Assembly: GCF_037969725.1 (NCBI RefSeq)
Contig: NZ_CP150203.1
Span: 6,501,501 to 6,565,500, forward strand
DNA: 64,000 bases
Reading direction: 5' to 3'
From: Paenibacillus sp. FSL W8-0426
Lineage (GTDB): Bacteria > Bacillota > Bacilli > Paenibacillales > Paenibacillaceae
The notes under the pieces are model-generated. The model saw nothing but the letters and a program-made list of their open reading frames with translations. It was not told the DNA's origin and searched no databases. Positions 56,101 through 64,000 of this stretch are shown piece after piece (the stretch's first letter is position 1; each line of letters begins with the position of its first letter). The position numbers were made by a program, and so were the translations under genes.

Positions 56101-56573
56101 GCGAAGGAATCGTCAAGGGTTACAGCGATGGCAGCTTCAAACCCGGAAAGGCCGTGACCCGGGCGGAATTCGTCGTTATGCTGATGAACCGTCTACAGCT
56201 CCAATCTGATGATGCCACGGCACATTTCACGGATAACGAGGAGATTGGGTCGTGGGCGCAATCTGCCGTAGCACAAGCCGGAAGCCTGGGCTACATCCAA
56301 GGCGACGCAAGCGGCTCGTTCCGCCCGCAAGACCCGATCACTCGGGCTGAGATGGCCGTAATCGTGACCAATGTATTGGGCGCCGAAACGTCAGGGAATG
56401 CAGCGACTACGTTCGCGGACGATGCAAGCATCCCGGCATGGGCAAGGACGGCCGTTGCCACAATGCAACGAGACGGCCTCCTATCAGGCAGAAGTAATAA
56501 CGAATTTGCCCCAGCGGCAAACGCCACTCGGGCAGAAGCACTGAACGTATTGATGCAGATCAACCTCCCATAA
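53112..56573 (+). CDS. Large SLH surface protein with collar domains and InlB-type repeats
   Basis: 1153 aa with GTG start and GGAG nine bases upstream. Signal peptide ends near RAHAAAAEP. Order of modules: three Tail-Collar/Mdp-like domains (about 38-270, each with GEI-x6-G/E-W-x-x-A/D-G and GxG-x(4,7)-F-x-LP), a cadherin-like/VCBS segment (about 285-375), two Ig-like Big segments (to about 500), four InlB/Flg_new-type repeats of 71 aa (about 505-785), a Gly/Ser linker, a beta-rich domain (about 845-970), and three SLH domains (about 975-1153). SLH domains bind pyruvylated wall polymer, so the protein is displayed on the cell surface, probably as an adhesin. Ligand unknown. Confidence 0.92.
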   Translation: MIAQRIKRAGILSLVFLLAISGLSSVLPVTPRAHAAAAEPLLGEIRLFPYDAAPNGWVPAEGQLLAISSNTELFSLLGANYGVGDNQTFVLPNLSNQAPGGTRYYIATNGIFPSREEGSGIANAVLGEIRLFPYYFSPSGWLTAEGQTLEIASFPSLYSLIGKKYGGDGETTFQLPNLPTNEQTPLHYAIFTNSTYSPLTGGTGDEYMGEIIPMPVQVSNPEWIQADGTLLTINANRALFDLLGNRYGGDGMTGFKLPDLTGDPSGIIYYISKVGASPIGDRALANNDQYLTNGGTTLTVASPGVLANDINVSTARLHESPTNGTITFDSNGAFIYTPNAGFSGSDSFQYIGSGSIGDSNAATVTITVTATNKPVITGVNDQTTYNGPVTPAFYGGTALLNGSPFTSGTSITGEGSYTLAVTNNAGTTTVHFVIDSTPPVVIGVADDAVYETAPTIAFNEGTATLDGSPFASGGTVSREGTHVLVVTDAAGNTTTVAFKYYTPRTVTFVSSGGTSTPAQSVRYASRLAEPDAPSRTGYTFAGWFTDSELTQAFDFDNTTITSDLTLYAKWTVRSFNVQFNTNGGSAVDGQQVNYNDFAHRPDAPSRTGYTFEGWFTDSELTQAFDFDNMTITSDLTLYAKWTVDSFNVQFNTNGGSAVDGQQVDYNALAHRPDTPSRTGYTFEGWFTDSELTQAFDFDNTTITSDLTLYAKWTVRSFNMQFNTNGGSAVDGQQVDYNDFAHRPDAPSRNGYTFAGWFTDSELTQAFDFDNTTITSDLTLYAKWAAIPAENTGGGSGGGSEGGGSSGSGSSGSSGGSNSSGSSGSSGSVSTQSSSDAAVSTDGRLTLAAGQPGRISLGPAITMNIPKGASPQAMVISINKLADPEALLTNQKRLLSPVYELLKDSPDHFGVPVNLDMAFDTALLASNERAEIMYFDERQKIWTPAGASSTQGSRIQVNVDHFTKFAVFAVAQPEQPEPASFRDIKGHWAENIIIQAVREGIVKGYSDGSFKPGKAVTRAEFVVMLMNRLQLQSDDATAHFTDNEEIGSWAQSAVAQAGSLGYIQGDASGSFRPQDPITRAEMAVIVTNVLGAETSGNAATTFADDASIPAWARTAVATMQRDGLLSGRSNNEFAPAANATRAEALNVLMQINLP
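54619..55460 (+). repeat. Four tandem 213-bp coding repeats
   Basis: Inside the SLH gene; equivalent positions recur at 54702, 54915, 55128 and 55341, exactly 213 bp apart (71 codons). The repeats are nearly identical at the DNA level over most of their length, including TGGTTCACCGATTCGGAACTG-type blocks, so unequal crossing-over could change copy number. Confidence 0.9.
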
Positions 56574-56594
56574 CGGGCTGATGCCCCAAACCGG

Positions 56595-56648
56595 AAAAGA
56601 GCCTCGTGTTTCGATGTCAATCCAATCGAATCGAAACACAAGGCTCTT
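56595..56648. terminator. Bidirectional terminator between SLH protein and lipoprotein genes
   Basis: AAGAGCCTcGTGTTTCGAT pairs with ATCGAAACACaAGGCTCTT (about 56597-56648); long stem, weak T-tails, between convergent genes. Confidence 0.7.
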
Positions 56649-56665
56649 CTGCATGGGCCGCCCAA

Positions 56666-57766
56666 TCACTCCGAAATCGTAATGATCGAGGTTACGAAAC
56701 GGTACGAATCATTTTCGAGCACGGACTGAGACAGCAGAATCCGATTGCCCTCCGGACTCCAGCTCAGCGGATCGGAGACGTTGTCCATGTCGGCGGAAAT
56801 CTGGAATTGCTCTCCGGATTCCGTGTTGGACACGAACAGTCCTTTCTCGTTGTCGTTGTCCGAATTGATCGTATAGGCGATCTTCGAATCATCGCCGGAC
56901 CAGCTTGTGCCGAAAATTTGGGTACCGCGCGCAAGCGTAGCCTTCTCATTGCCTTCCAGGTCAGTAAGCACCAGCGCCCGTTTCGTGTCGGCGGTTTTTT
57001 TCACGATGGCGAGCCTTGAGCCATCCGTGGACGGGATCACCCATTCCACGCTTTTCAGCAGCTGCTTCACTTCACCCGTCGCCGTATCCACCGAATTCAA
57101 CTGGCCATCCTCACCCGTAATGTAATACACGAGGCTGCCTGAAGCCGCAATGCTGCGTGTATTGAAGCTTCCCGTCTCCACCAGCACTTTGGTATCCCCG
57201 TTCACGCTCGCCGAAATCAGCTGGCCCTGCATGTTCGGAAATACGACGTGATCGTTGTCCAGCCACGCTCCTTCGCCTACAAAACCTTCATCATCCCCTG
57301 TTGGCACCGTCTCTCCGCTGTGCAGATTCAAAATGAACCCTTTGCCTGTCGCCTCCTGAGGCTCGCGGTAGAATACATGCTGACTGTCCGGCGACACCAG
57401 CGGTGCGCCCAAGCTCACTTCGCTTTCTTTCACCGGCGTATCGCTGGCCTTCGCCAAATCGTACATGTACAGATTGTGCGGATAACGCTGCTGCCCTTCG
57501 ACGTTGACCGGTTTTAAGGATTTGTTCTCTTTATCCGTCAAAATCAGTTCATTGTTCAGCCACGCCACCCCGCGCATATTTTGCAGCTTGTCGATCTTCT
57601 CCAGTTTGAAGCTCTGATATACCGATGTATTCGTATTGTCTTTAACCGTAATGTCCGTTCCCGAGCCAACATTCGTGCTGCCGCCCGACGTTCCCGCCCC
57701 GCATGCCGTTGCCGACAACAGCGCCATCGCCCCAAGCGTGCCCAAGGCCGCCTTCTTCCAATCCAT
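56666..57766 (-). CDS. Lipoprotein with beta-propeller-like repeats
   Basis: 366 aa. Lipoprotein signal peptide with Cys22 in LSATACGAG. The mature part has WD40/TolB-like blade motifs (APLVSPDSQHVFYRE, AWLDNDHVVFPNMQG, VIPSTDGSRLAIVKK, SWSGDDSKIAYTINS, SWSPEGNRILLSQ), predicting a surface beta-propeller. It is the last gene of a response regulator-kinase-lipoprotein operon, 60 bp after the kinase, so it may feed into signalling or be a target. AGGGGGG precedes the start. Confidence 0.82.
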   Translation of the reverse strand: MDWKKAALGTLGAMALLSATACGAGTSGGSTNVGSGTDITVKDNTNTSVYQSFKLEKIDKLQNMRGVAWLNNELILTDKENKSLKPVNVEGQQRYPHNLYMYDLAKASDTPVKESEVSLGAPLVSPDSQHVFYREPQEATGKGFILNLHSGETVPTGDDEGFVGEGAWLDNDHVVFPNMQGQLISASVNGDTKVLVETGSFNTRSIAASGSLVYYITGEDGQLNSVDTATGEVKQLLKSVEWVIPSTDGSRLAIVKKTADTKRALVLTDLEGNEKATLARGTQIFGTSWSGDDSKIAYTINSDNDNEKGLFVSNTESGEQFQISADMDNVSDPLSWSPEGNRILLSQSVLENDSYRFVTSIITISE

Positions 57767-57825
57767 GATGTCCCCCCCTGATTTGCTTTTCTAGGACCAA
57801 GCATACCTGTCCGATACTTCGAAAG

Positions 57826-59331
57826 TTAATCCGAGTTGTTTCCAACTTGTAAACTTGCGTCCGCCAACGGAAAAACCAATTCAAAGGTCGTCCCTTCCTC
57901 GTTCTGGTCGCCATTCGGCAACAGCCGGATCGCACCGCCCTGCTTCTCGACAAACTGTTTGACGAGGGATAGCCCAAGCCCTGTGCCCCCGGATTGCCTT
58001 GCCCTGTCTTTGTTGACCGTATAAAACGGCTCGAAAATTTTCTCACGCGCCTCCTCCGGAATGGGGGCTCCCGAGTTGAAAATGCGAATGACCGCCTCAC
58101 GTTCCTTGATTCGCGGCCCGCCGTCGATCCGGATTACCCCGCCGGGCTCGTTATATTTGATCGCATTATCCAGCAGATTGATGAAAATGTGCATCAGGCT
58201 CTCCCGATCGCTGCGGATCGTTGCAGGCTGTACGTCCAGCTCCATGCGCAAGACGAACTTCTCCGCCTTGCCGCGCATCCGGCCGCAGGCATCTTCAAGC
58301 AGTGCACGAATTTCCACATCTTCTGCCTGGTTCTCGAAATCGTATTTTTCGAGCGCGAACAGGTGCAGCACCTTTTCCACCATTTCGTACAACCGCTCGG
58401 TTTCTTTGCCGATGTTGTTCGTTGCGTCGTCCAACAGTTGGGGATCGTCCTTGTACATATCCAACAGCTCGACATACGCCTTAATGGAGGTTAGCGGCGT
58501 CTTGAACTCATGGCTGATGTTGCCGATATACTGCTTCTGCTGCTGTTCCAGCGCCTGCAGCTTCTCGATGGCCAGCTTGAGCTTGCGTTGCTCCTCGTCC
58601 ATATCCGCGATATTTTGCTGGATGGACGTGCTCATGTAATAGATCCCCTGGCCCAGATCCCCCAATTCGTCCTTGCGATTCACCGGCGATGCGGAGATAT
58701 AGTTCCCTTCCCGAATGGAATCGGCTGACGACTTCAGCCTTGTGATCGCTACGGCGAACCGGTTGTAGAACAAGTAACCCAAGCCGAAGCTGAGCGCCAC
58801 GACCACGATTCCCGCCCATATGAACAACTGCCGGATTCGGGCGTAGAACTCATGGTAGCTTGCGACGGAATACTGGATCTGCACGGCGCCCATCTGGCCG
58901 TCCGGGCCGTCGAGCGGCGCCACGTACAGCATCGTCTCTCCCTGTTCGCGATAAGCGATTTTATTGTTCAAAGCATAGCTCAACAGTTCTCCGGCATCTG
59001 CGCGATCCCCGGCCATGATGGATGAACCGACTTGCCGCGCATTCAGGTCATATAGGGTAATGGGCAGCCCGGTTGAATTGGCCAGCTCCTGGGCGAGCCT
59101 GCGGCCGCTCTGCTGCAGAAAAGCCGACGGCTCCATCCGGACCGCTTCCGTATAATAAGATTGCCTTACGTTCAAATTGACCAAACGCGTCTGCTGCGAC
59201 AAAATGCCCTCGATCTGGGCCTGCTGATTACGCTCGATGCCGCGCAGCACCAGATAACTCAGCACAACTACCGTCAAGATCAGAAGCACAGCCAGAAAAC
59301 CGCTAAACTTCAGCTTGATGCCGGCTCTCAT
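57826..59331 (-). CDS. Sensor histidine kinase
   Basis: 501 aa. TM1 (about 8-28), extracellular sensor (about 30-170), TM2 (about 172-198), HAMP (about 200-255), HisKA with phospho-acceptor in GNISHEFKTPLTS, and HATPase with N box NLLDNAIKYN and G box GTGLGLSLVKQF. The start MRAGIKLKFSG overlaps the response-regulator stop by 4 bp (ATGA). It should phosphorylate the upstream-encoded regulator. Stimulus unknown; the adjacent lipoprotein may take part. Confidence 0.93.
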   Translation of the reverse strand: MRAGIKLKFSGFLAVLLILTVVVLSYLVLRGIERNQQAQIEGILSQQTRLVNLNVRQSYYTEAVRMEPSAFLQQSGRRLAQELANSTGLPITLYDLNARQVGSSIMAGDRADAGELLSYALNNKIAYREQGETMLYVAPLDGPDGQMGAVQIQYSVASYHEFYARIRQLFIWAGIVVVALSFGLGYLFYNRFAVAITRLKSSADSIREGNYISASPVNRKDELGDLGQGIYYMSTSIQQNIADMDEEQRKLKLAIEKLQALEQQQKQYIGNISHEFKTPLTSIKAYVELLDMYKDDPQLLDDATNNIGKETERLYEMVEKVLHLFALEKYDFENQAEDVEIRALLEDACGRMRGKAEKFVLRMELDVQPATIRSDRESLMHIFINLLDNAIKYNEPGGVIRIDGGPRIKEREAVIRIFNSGAPIPEEAREKIFEPFYTVNKDRARQSGGTGLGLSLVKQFVEKQGGAIRLLPNGDQNEEGTTFELVFPLADASLQVGNNSD

Positions 59332-60041
59332 GATGCTCCGCCCGCTTCCGGTGCGGACGCCTTGTATCCGATGCCGTAGACGGTTTGCAGCTTGCGTTGA
59401 TCCGTATCGCCGATCTTTTTGCGCAGCCGCTGGATATGGATGTCCACCGTCCGGGTTCCGCCCGCGTACTCCATTCCCCACACCTGGTCAAGCAGGTCGT
59501 CCCGCGTATAAACACGTTCCGGATGGGACATCAGGATGGCGAGCAGATCGAATTCCTTCGGCGTGAGCTCTACCCGTTCCCCACCCAGCGTCACGGTGCG
59601 ATGCGCCACGTGAATGCGCAGGTTGCCGTTAATAAGAACCTGTTTTGCATCCTCTGCCGGAGCAGGAGCGGCACTCTTCTCCACACGACGCATCAACGCC
59701 TTCACGCGGGCAAGCAATTCCCGAATTTCGAACGGCTTGGTCATATAATCGTCGGCGCCCATCTCCAGACCGACGATCTTGTCGACGATGTCGTTTTTGA
59801 CAGTAAGCAGGATGATGCCGATATCCTCCCGATCCTCCAGCCTGCGGCATACGCCATACCCGTCCAGTTTGGGCATCATCACGTCCAGAATCATGACCCG
59901 CGGGTGGAATGAAGCGACTTTAAGGAGCGCCTCTTCCCCGTCATTTGCCGTTTCCACCTCATACCCTTCGCGCCGCAGCGCATAAGAAATGGCGCTGACG
60001 ATGCTGGATTCATCATCGACCACAAGCACTCTTTTGTTCAT
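59328..60041 (-). CDS. OmpR-family response regulator
   Basis: 237 aa from the ATG at 60041 (alternative ATG at 60047; AAGGA lies 10 or 4 bases upstream). Receiver with D9/D10 and phospho-acceptor D53 in MILDVMMPKLDGYG and K in MTKPFE; winged helix (about 135-228) ending LQTVYGIGYK. First gene of the operon with the kinase and lipoprotein. Confidence 0.93.
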   Translation of the reverse strand: MNKRVLVVDDESSIVSAISYALRREGYEVETANDGEEALLKVASFHPRVMILDVMMPKLDGYGVCRRLEDREDIGIILLTVKNDIVDKIVGLEMGADDYMTKPFEIRELLARVKALMRRVEKSAAPAPAEDAKQVLINGNLRIHVAHRTVTLGGERVELTPKEFDLLAILMSHPERVYTRDDLLDQVWGMEYAGGTRTVDIHIQRLRKKIGDTDQRKLQTVYGIGYKASAPEAGGAS

Positions 60042-60379
60042 ATCCATATCATCCTTTGCTGCGATGTCATCAAACGCTTTCTGCATCTATGTTAACAAGG
60101 AGCTGCGGATTCGCCAACAATACCGGTCGTTCCTCCCCGAAAAGGGATTTTCCATTTTGCGGGGCAATGGCCGACGCCGCGGGCAGTAAGGACCTGCTTG
60201 TAATTTACGTTGATCCTCCCATTTCTAATCATTGGCATGGAAAAAAGAGCCTCTCCGATACTCGGAAAGACTCTGAATAAGCAGATAAACCGATGCCGCG
60301 CTGCGTTCGACGTAAAGGACTTCATGACCCTCGTTATCCAGCTGCCCGCATGTATTGCATACACGTACGAATTCTATCC
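60042..60379. other. Intergenic region between AraC-type gene and response regulator
   Basis: 338 bp in a minus-strand run. It holds the AraC-gene terminator at 60241-60274 and presumably the operon promoter, which I cannot pinpoint. No gene seen. Confidence 0.5.
60241..60274 (-). terminator. Terminator of AraC-type gene
   Basis: Minus strand AGAGTCTTTCCGA pairs with an imperfect TCGGAGAGGCTCT, followed by TTTTTT. Confidence 0.65.
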
Positions 60380-61276
60380 CTATTCCTCAAAAGACAAATT
60401 CGTCGGTTCATCCAGCATCTCGTACTCCATGCTCATGTGCGTAAGCGGTGTGCTCGGATCGACCTCCTCGAAGCGGAAGCTGTCCACCCATACCTTGCCC
60501 GGGCCGCTCAGAATCACGCCAAACGATATGACGGCGCTGCCTTCGGGCACGTCCAGCACGATGCTGTACTGGTTCCATGGCTGCGTGCCGAGAATCGCAC
60601 GATCATGCATGTTATCGAACTGCAGCACATCCTGCGCATGATTGTCCACGCGCATCCACAGGCTCGCAAATCCCTCTACCTTCTCGGTCCTCACGAAGCC
60701 CGTCAGCTTCATCCGCTTGCCGATGTACTTGTCCGCCTTGAACTGCTGCATCATCGTGGCAAATTCACCATCCCCCATCGGTGTCACCGCTTTTAAATAT
60801 CCCGACGATGTCCCCTGGTGGACTACGGTCGGATCGATGCCCATCTCGTAATTTTGCGGATTGCTGCCTGTCAGTATCCAGCCTTTTACCTTCGTTGATT
60901 GGTTCATGCTTATTTCTCCTCCTCTGGTTCTGAATTTGAACAATTTCAGATCGAACAGCTTGCGAAATCGCCCTGGCGGCATGCCATATATCTTTTTGAA
61001 CGCACGGGTGAACGCTTCCTGACTCTCGAATCCGCACTCGAACGAAATGTCCAGAATGCCCATGTCGGTACTTCTCAGCAGCGTGGACGCCTGGCTCATT
61101 CGGCGGTGGCGAATGTAATCCGTTACCGTCATGCCTACTTCCTTCCGGAATACACGGTGATAATGGTACGGCGACAGCCCCGCTTCAGCGGCAATCTCCT
61201 CAAGCCCGAGCGGCTCATGCAGCCGGGTTTCGATCAAATACAGACTTTGTCCGATCATGGTGCTATAACGGCTCAA
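60380..61276 (-). CDS. AraC-family regulator with C-terminal jelly-roll-like domain
   Basis: 298 aa from a TTG at 61276 (AAGGGGG eleven bases upstream); an ATG at 61258 is the alternative. AraC HTH pair is N-terminal: IAAEAGLSPYHYHRVFRKEVG and ISFECGFESQEAFTRAFKKIYGMPPGRFR. The C-terminal 170 residues are beta-rich (MKLTGFVRTEKVEGFASLWMRVD, VWVDSFRFEEVD), resembling a carbohydrate-binding-module-like jelly roll rather than the usual GyrI-like effector domain. It may bind a sugar or other small ligand. Own terminator downstream. Confidence 0.8.
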   Translation of the reverse strand: MSRYSTMIGQSLYLIETRLHEPLGLEEIAAEAGLSPYHYHRVFRKEVGMTVTDYIRHRRMSQASTLLRSTDMGILDISFECGFESQEAFTRAFKKIYGMPPGRFRKLFDLKLFKFRTRGGEISMNQSTKVKGWILTGSNPQNYEMGIDPTVVHQGTSSGYLKAVTPMGDGEFATMMQQFKADKYIGKRMKLTGFVRTEKVEGFASLWMRVDNHAQDVLQFDNMHDRAILGTQPWNQYSIVLDVPEGSAVISFGVILSGPGKVWVDSFRFEEVDPSTPLTHMSMEYEMLDEPTNLSFEE

Positions 61277-61381
61277 GCTTGTAACAGCCCCCTTCCATAT
61301 CCTTACTATACGGGAAGGCACGTTTCACGTTTTGATCATTTTTGCGGAAAATGAAACAAGGAACAGGGTTCCACCCTCAAC

Positions 61382-61419
61382 AAAAAACCGACCAAAGGAA
61401 CGTTATTCCCTTGATCGGT
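61382..61419 (-). terminator. Terminator of MATE gene
   Basis: Minus strand ACCGATCAAGGGAA pairs imperfectly with TTCCTTTGGTCGGT, followed by TTTTTT. About 40 bp after the stop. Confidence 0.75.
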
Positions 61420-61455
61420 GATGGTTGATCGCTAACTATCGCAGCGTCCGCTGTC

Positions 61456-62862
61456 CTAAACGGCAGGAACGGTCTGCGGAACATTTTCATCCTCGTCATG
61501 GTCCACAAGTCCATGCTTCTCCCATTTGCGGCTTTTCCAGCGGAAAAACATGATGAAGGCTCGCGTCCACTCGTCTGCGGCAATCGCCAGCCAGATCCCC
61601 GCAAGGCCCATGTTAAGCTGGAATACGAGCAGGTAACCGAGCGGCAAGCTCAGGCACACCATGGAGACCAGACCGATGTACACCGGAAACTTTGCATCCC
61701 CGGCAGCCCGCAGCGAGTTGATGATGACGATATTGGTCGTGCGCCCGGTTTCCAGCACAATGCTCAGCAGGATCACCTGCGCCGCAATGCGGATGACCTC
61801 CGGATTGTCCGTGAATATGCCCACGAGCGGCACACGGAAGGTGATGACCACCAAGTCGACCGCGATGGTGGCGATCATTGCCCATTTTACGCTTTTCCAA
61901 ACGCGTTGGTAGGCACTCTCATGATCCTTTGCCCCGACGAACCGGCCGACCATGATCGCCGTACCCATGCCAATCGCCATGCTGAACAGGTAAATGTACG
62001 ATGAAATGTTCGACGCATATTGGCGGGAAGCCAGCGCTTCCGCACCCAGAAACGTGGCGTAAAACAGGAAAACGAGCTGGCAAGAATGGTACATGATCTG
62101 CTCTACGGCAGAAGGAATGCCGATTTTCAAAATTTTCGCCACATAGTTTTTCGTGAATTGCAGGTAGAACTTGAATTCAACCCGTACTTCCGTAACCCGG
62201 TACAGCAGCCAGAAGAACAGGAGCAGGCACGTAAAACGGCTGATGACCGTCGAGATGGCCGCGCCCTCTACGCCCAGCGCCGGAGCGCCGAAATGGCCGA
62301 AGATCAGGATGTAGTTCAGAATGACGTGCATTACGTTCATCAGAACGGATACGTACATCGTTTCTTTCGTAAACCCGTACGTACGGATGATAGCGGCAAG
62401 CGAGTTGATCAATGCCTGCAGGAAAATAGCTCCCCCGACGATGTGCATGTACGACTTGGCGTACACAAGCACCTCGCCCTGCACGTTCATCTTTTCGAGC
62501 AGCAGTCCGCCAAACAGCAGGAACGCTCCGCTCAGCACTAAACCGATCAGAAGGTTAAGCGTAATCGCCATGCCCGTAATTTTGGACGCTTCAAGAAATT
62601 TCTTCGAACCGATATATTGGGCAACAACAATCGCTGCTCCGTTACCGATCACTTCGAGAATCAGGATGGCGATCGAGATAATCTGGTTGGACGCCCCGAT
62701 CCCCGACACCGCATTGTCCGACACTGAACTGATCATTAGCGTATCGACCGTGCCCATCAGCATAAACAAAAATACTTCCAAAAAAATCGGCCAGGTCAAC
62801 GCAAACAGATTCATTGATTTGCCTTGCTGCGGTGTCCCGGTCTCCGTAACGGCTGCACTCAT
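61456..62862 (-). CDS. MATE-family efflux transporter
   Basis: 468 aa with twelve membrane helices in two MATE repeats. Typical PIFLEVFLFMLMGTVDTLMIS in helix 1 and the corresponding GIPSAVEQIMYHSCQLVFLF segment in the second half. Na+ or H+ coupled export of cationic drugs or metabolites. A charged C-terminal tail is cytoplasmic. Monocistronic with its own terminator. Confidence 0.93.
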   Translation of the reverse strand: MSAAVTETGTPQQGKSMNLFALTWPIFLEVFLFMLMGTVDTLMISSVSDNAVSGIGASNQIISIAILILEVIGNGAAIVVAQYIGSKKFLEASKITGMAITLNLLIGLVLSGAFLLFGGLLLEKMNVQGEVLVYAKSYMHIVGGAIFLQALINSLAAIIRTYGFTKETMYVSVLMNVMHVILNYILIFGHFGAPALGVEGAAISTVISRFTCLLLFFWLLYRVTEVRVEFKFYLQFTKNYVAKILKIGIPSAVEQIMYHSCQLVFLFYATFLGAEALASRQYASNISSYIYLFSMAIGMGTAIMVGRFVGAKDHESAYQRVWKSVKWAMIATIAVDLVVITFRVPLVGIFTDNPEVIRIAAQVILLSIVLETGRTTNIVIINSLRAAGDAKFPVYIGLVSMVCLSLPLGYLLVFQLNMGLAGIWLAIAADEWTRAFIMFFRWKSRKWEKHGLVDHDEDENVPQTVPAV

Positions 62863-63041
62863 GATGTCACCTCTTTAATTCCGTTTAAATGTTGGTCTTT
62901 CACTAATGACGACGCTGCAACAGTTAAAGATACTTATACAAACAAGGGGTATATTAGCACAACCTTTCTGAAAAAGCATCCGCTTTTACGAAAATAAATA
63001 TTTTTATTTCAATAATATTGAAAATGTTTGAAAAAGCGCAG

Positions 63042-63070
63042 AAAAAGCCTGGACACATCTCATCCAGGCT
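63042..63070 (-). terminator. Terminator of sugar ABC permease operon
   Basis: AGCCTGGA (63046-63053) pairs with TCCAGGCT (63063-63070), followed on the minus strand by TTTTT. Confidence 0.8.
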
Positions 63071-63111
63071 TGCTTTGACAGCGTCGGTTTTTCCCAACGA
63101 CGCCTATATAT

Positions 63112-63942
63112 TTATTTTACAGACCCTTGCGTAACCCCGGTAATGATCCATTTCTGCGCGAACAGATAGATGATGATCATCGGCAGCAGCGCCAGCAGGT
63201 ATGACGCAAACGCCAGGTTAAAGTCGGTGTTGAACTGTCCTTGGAACACGTATTGCACGAGCGGCAGCGTATATTGCTTGGGATCGCTGATAATGATCAG
63301 CGGCAGCAGGAAGTCGTTGTACGTCGACAGGCAGGTCAGAATGCCCACCGTTGCGCTGATCGGCGCCATGAGCGGAAAGATGATCCGCCAGAACGTGCCC
63401 CAGGTGGTCGCACCGTCCACGAATGCCGCTTCCTCCAAAGCCACCGGAATGGACTTAATGTAACCGACATATACGAACACGTTGAATGCCAGTCCATAAA
63501 CCGTGTGCAGGAAGGTCAGGCCCACCAGGTTTGTCATATCCAGCGAGGACGTCAGTTTGACGATCGGCAGCATGATAATCGGAAACGGAATGAACATCGC
63601 GCTGACGAAGTAGTAATACAGCCCTTTGAAAAATTTTCGTTTCTCCATGTTCCGCGCGATGGCGTAAGCCACCATCGAGTTCGTAAGCAGCGTGAGAATG
63701 ACGGTGGATGCCGTCACCATGGCACTGTTGCGGAACGCTTGGAAGAAGTTCGTCATGTCGATGGCGCTGGCGAAGTTCTCCCAGTGCAGCTCCGTCGGAA
63801 ACGCAAAGACCGATTGGGCCATTTGCTCCGGATTTTTGAGCGCAATGGTCACCGTCATATAGAGCGGAAAGAGAATAAACAGCGTGCAGACAGCCACGAT
63901 CAGCATGACCGGCCAGTTGGTGCGATTGCGGGTTCTCATCAC
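63112..63942 (-). CDS. Carbohydrate ABC transporter permease (MalG-type)
   Basis: 276 aa, six helices. GTG at 63942 followed immediately by ATG; GGGAG is eight bases before the GTG. The EAA loop reads LEEAAFVDGATTWGTFWRIIFPL. Last gene of an operon entering from the right; it overlaps the preceding permease stop by a few bases. Substrate unknown; typical of oligosaccharide importers without their own ATPase. Confidence 0.93.
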   Translation of the reverse strand: MMRTRNRTNWPVMLIVAVCTLFILFPLYMTVTIALKNPEQMAQSVFAFPTELHWENFASAIDMTNFFQAFRNSAMVTASTVILTLLTNSMVAYAIARNMEKRKFFKGLYYYFVSAMFIPFPIIMLPIVKLTSSLDMTNLVGLTFLHTVYGLAFNVFVYVGYIKSIPVALEEAAFVDGATTWGTFWRIIFPLMAPISATVGILTCLSTYNDFLLPLIIISDPKQYTLPLVQYVFQGQFNTDFNLAFASYLLALLPMIIIYLFAQKWIITGVTQGSVK

Positions 63943-64000
63943 AGATCCATCTCCCTTCTTTGCAGGAACCGGATTTGCAGAATCGAGATCACCGCAATGA
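63939..64000 (-). CDS. C-terminus of an upstream ABC permease (partial)
   Basis: The last 20 codons run in from the right edge, ending LQRREMDL and TGA at 63941-63939. The hydrophobic IAVISILQIRF followed by a basic tail is the usual end of a MalF-type sugar permease. It overlaps the downstream permease start, so the two form a pair. Confidence 0.7.
   Translation of the reverse strand, partial: IAVISILQIRFLQRREMDL

Overview
The window looks like chromosomal DNA of a Bacillota species, most likely Paenibacillus or a close relative. Evidence: strong AAGGAGG-type ribosome binding sites, occasional TTG and GTG starts, moderate-to-high GC with AT-rich promoters, a GlpP-type glycerol antiterminator, a cydA-cydB-cydD-cydC cluster, an S-layer-homology (SLH) surface protein, and many ABC sugar-transport and two-component genes. 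I see no rRNA, tRNA, prophage, insertion sequence or CRISPR array. The taxonomic call is inference from gene content.

Layout. 1-4.2 kb: translationally coupled marR plus two half-ABC exporters. 4.4-12 kb: small membrane protein, uxaC with a CcpA-type cre site, metallo-hydrolase, hypothetical protein, cytoplasmic alpha-amylase, and an XPD-like helicase with an N-terminal RecB/Cas4-like nuclease motif. 12-21 kb: LTA-synthase-family sulfatase, two GNAT proteins, a nitrilase, cidR with divergent cidAB, an AbrB/zinc/HTH regulator, and DoxX divergent from HxlR. 21-27.5 kb: Gfo/Idh oxidoreductase, glpD, glpK, glpP and a GTP-cyclohydrolase-II-like gene. 27.8-32.6 kb: sugar ABC transporter plus an FGGY (gluconokinase-like) kinase. 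32.7-38.3 kb: hypothetical protein, tagO/wecA-like transferase, LysR/EamA pair, thrC. 38.4-44.6 kb: cytochrome bd oxidase and its CydDC exporter, with a 14-codon leader ORF and two TGTGA-N6-TCACA-like sites. 44.7-47.3 kb: winged-helix regulator plus MFS transporter. 47.5-50.7 kb: TrpXYZ-like ABC importer. 50.8-51.0 kb: degenerate 25-bp repeats. 51.2-52.7 kb: SufR-like regulator and TrhO. 53.1-56.6 kb: large SLH protein. 56.7-60.0 kb: response regulator, kinase and lipoprotein operon. 60.4-64 kb: AraC regulator, MATE transporter and the end of a sugar ABC permease pair.

How the genes fit together. Several units are coherent: glpP-glpK, with glpD behind a leader terminator that GlpP would be expected to antiterminate; cydABDC with redox-type operators; cidR-cidAB; regulator plus efflux pump in marR-ABC and wHTH-MFS; sensor, regulator and lipoprotein.

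I found no convincing wholly new multi-gene system. The best leads are the four-copy, 50-bp-spaced inverted repeat cluster at 50.8-51.0 kb, the cydA leader ORF, the nuclease-helicase fusion, the AbrB-zinc-HTH fusion, the collar/InlB-repeat/SLH surface protein, and the separated nitrilase/GNAT pair. Starts were moved inward where a good ribosome binding site supported it.
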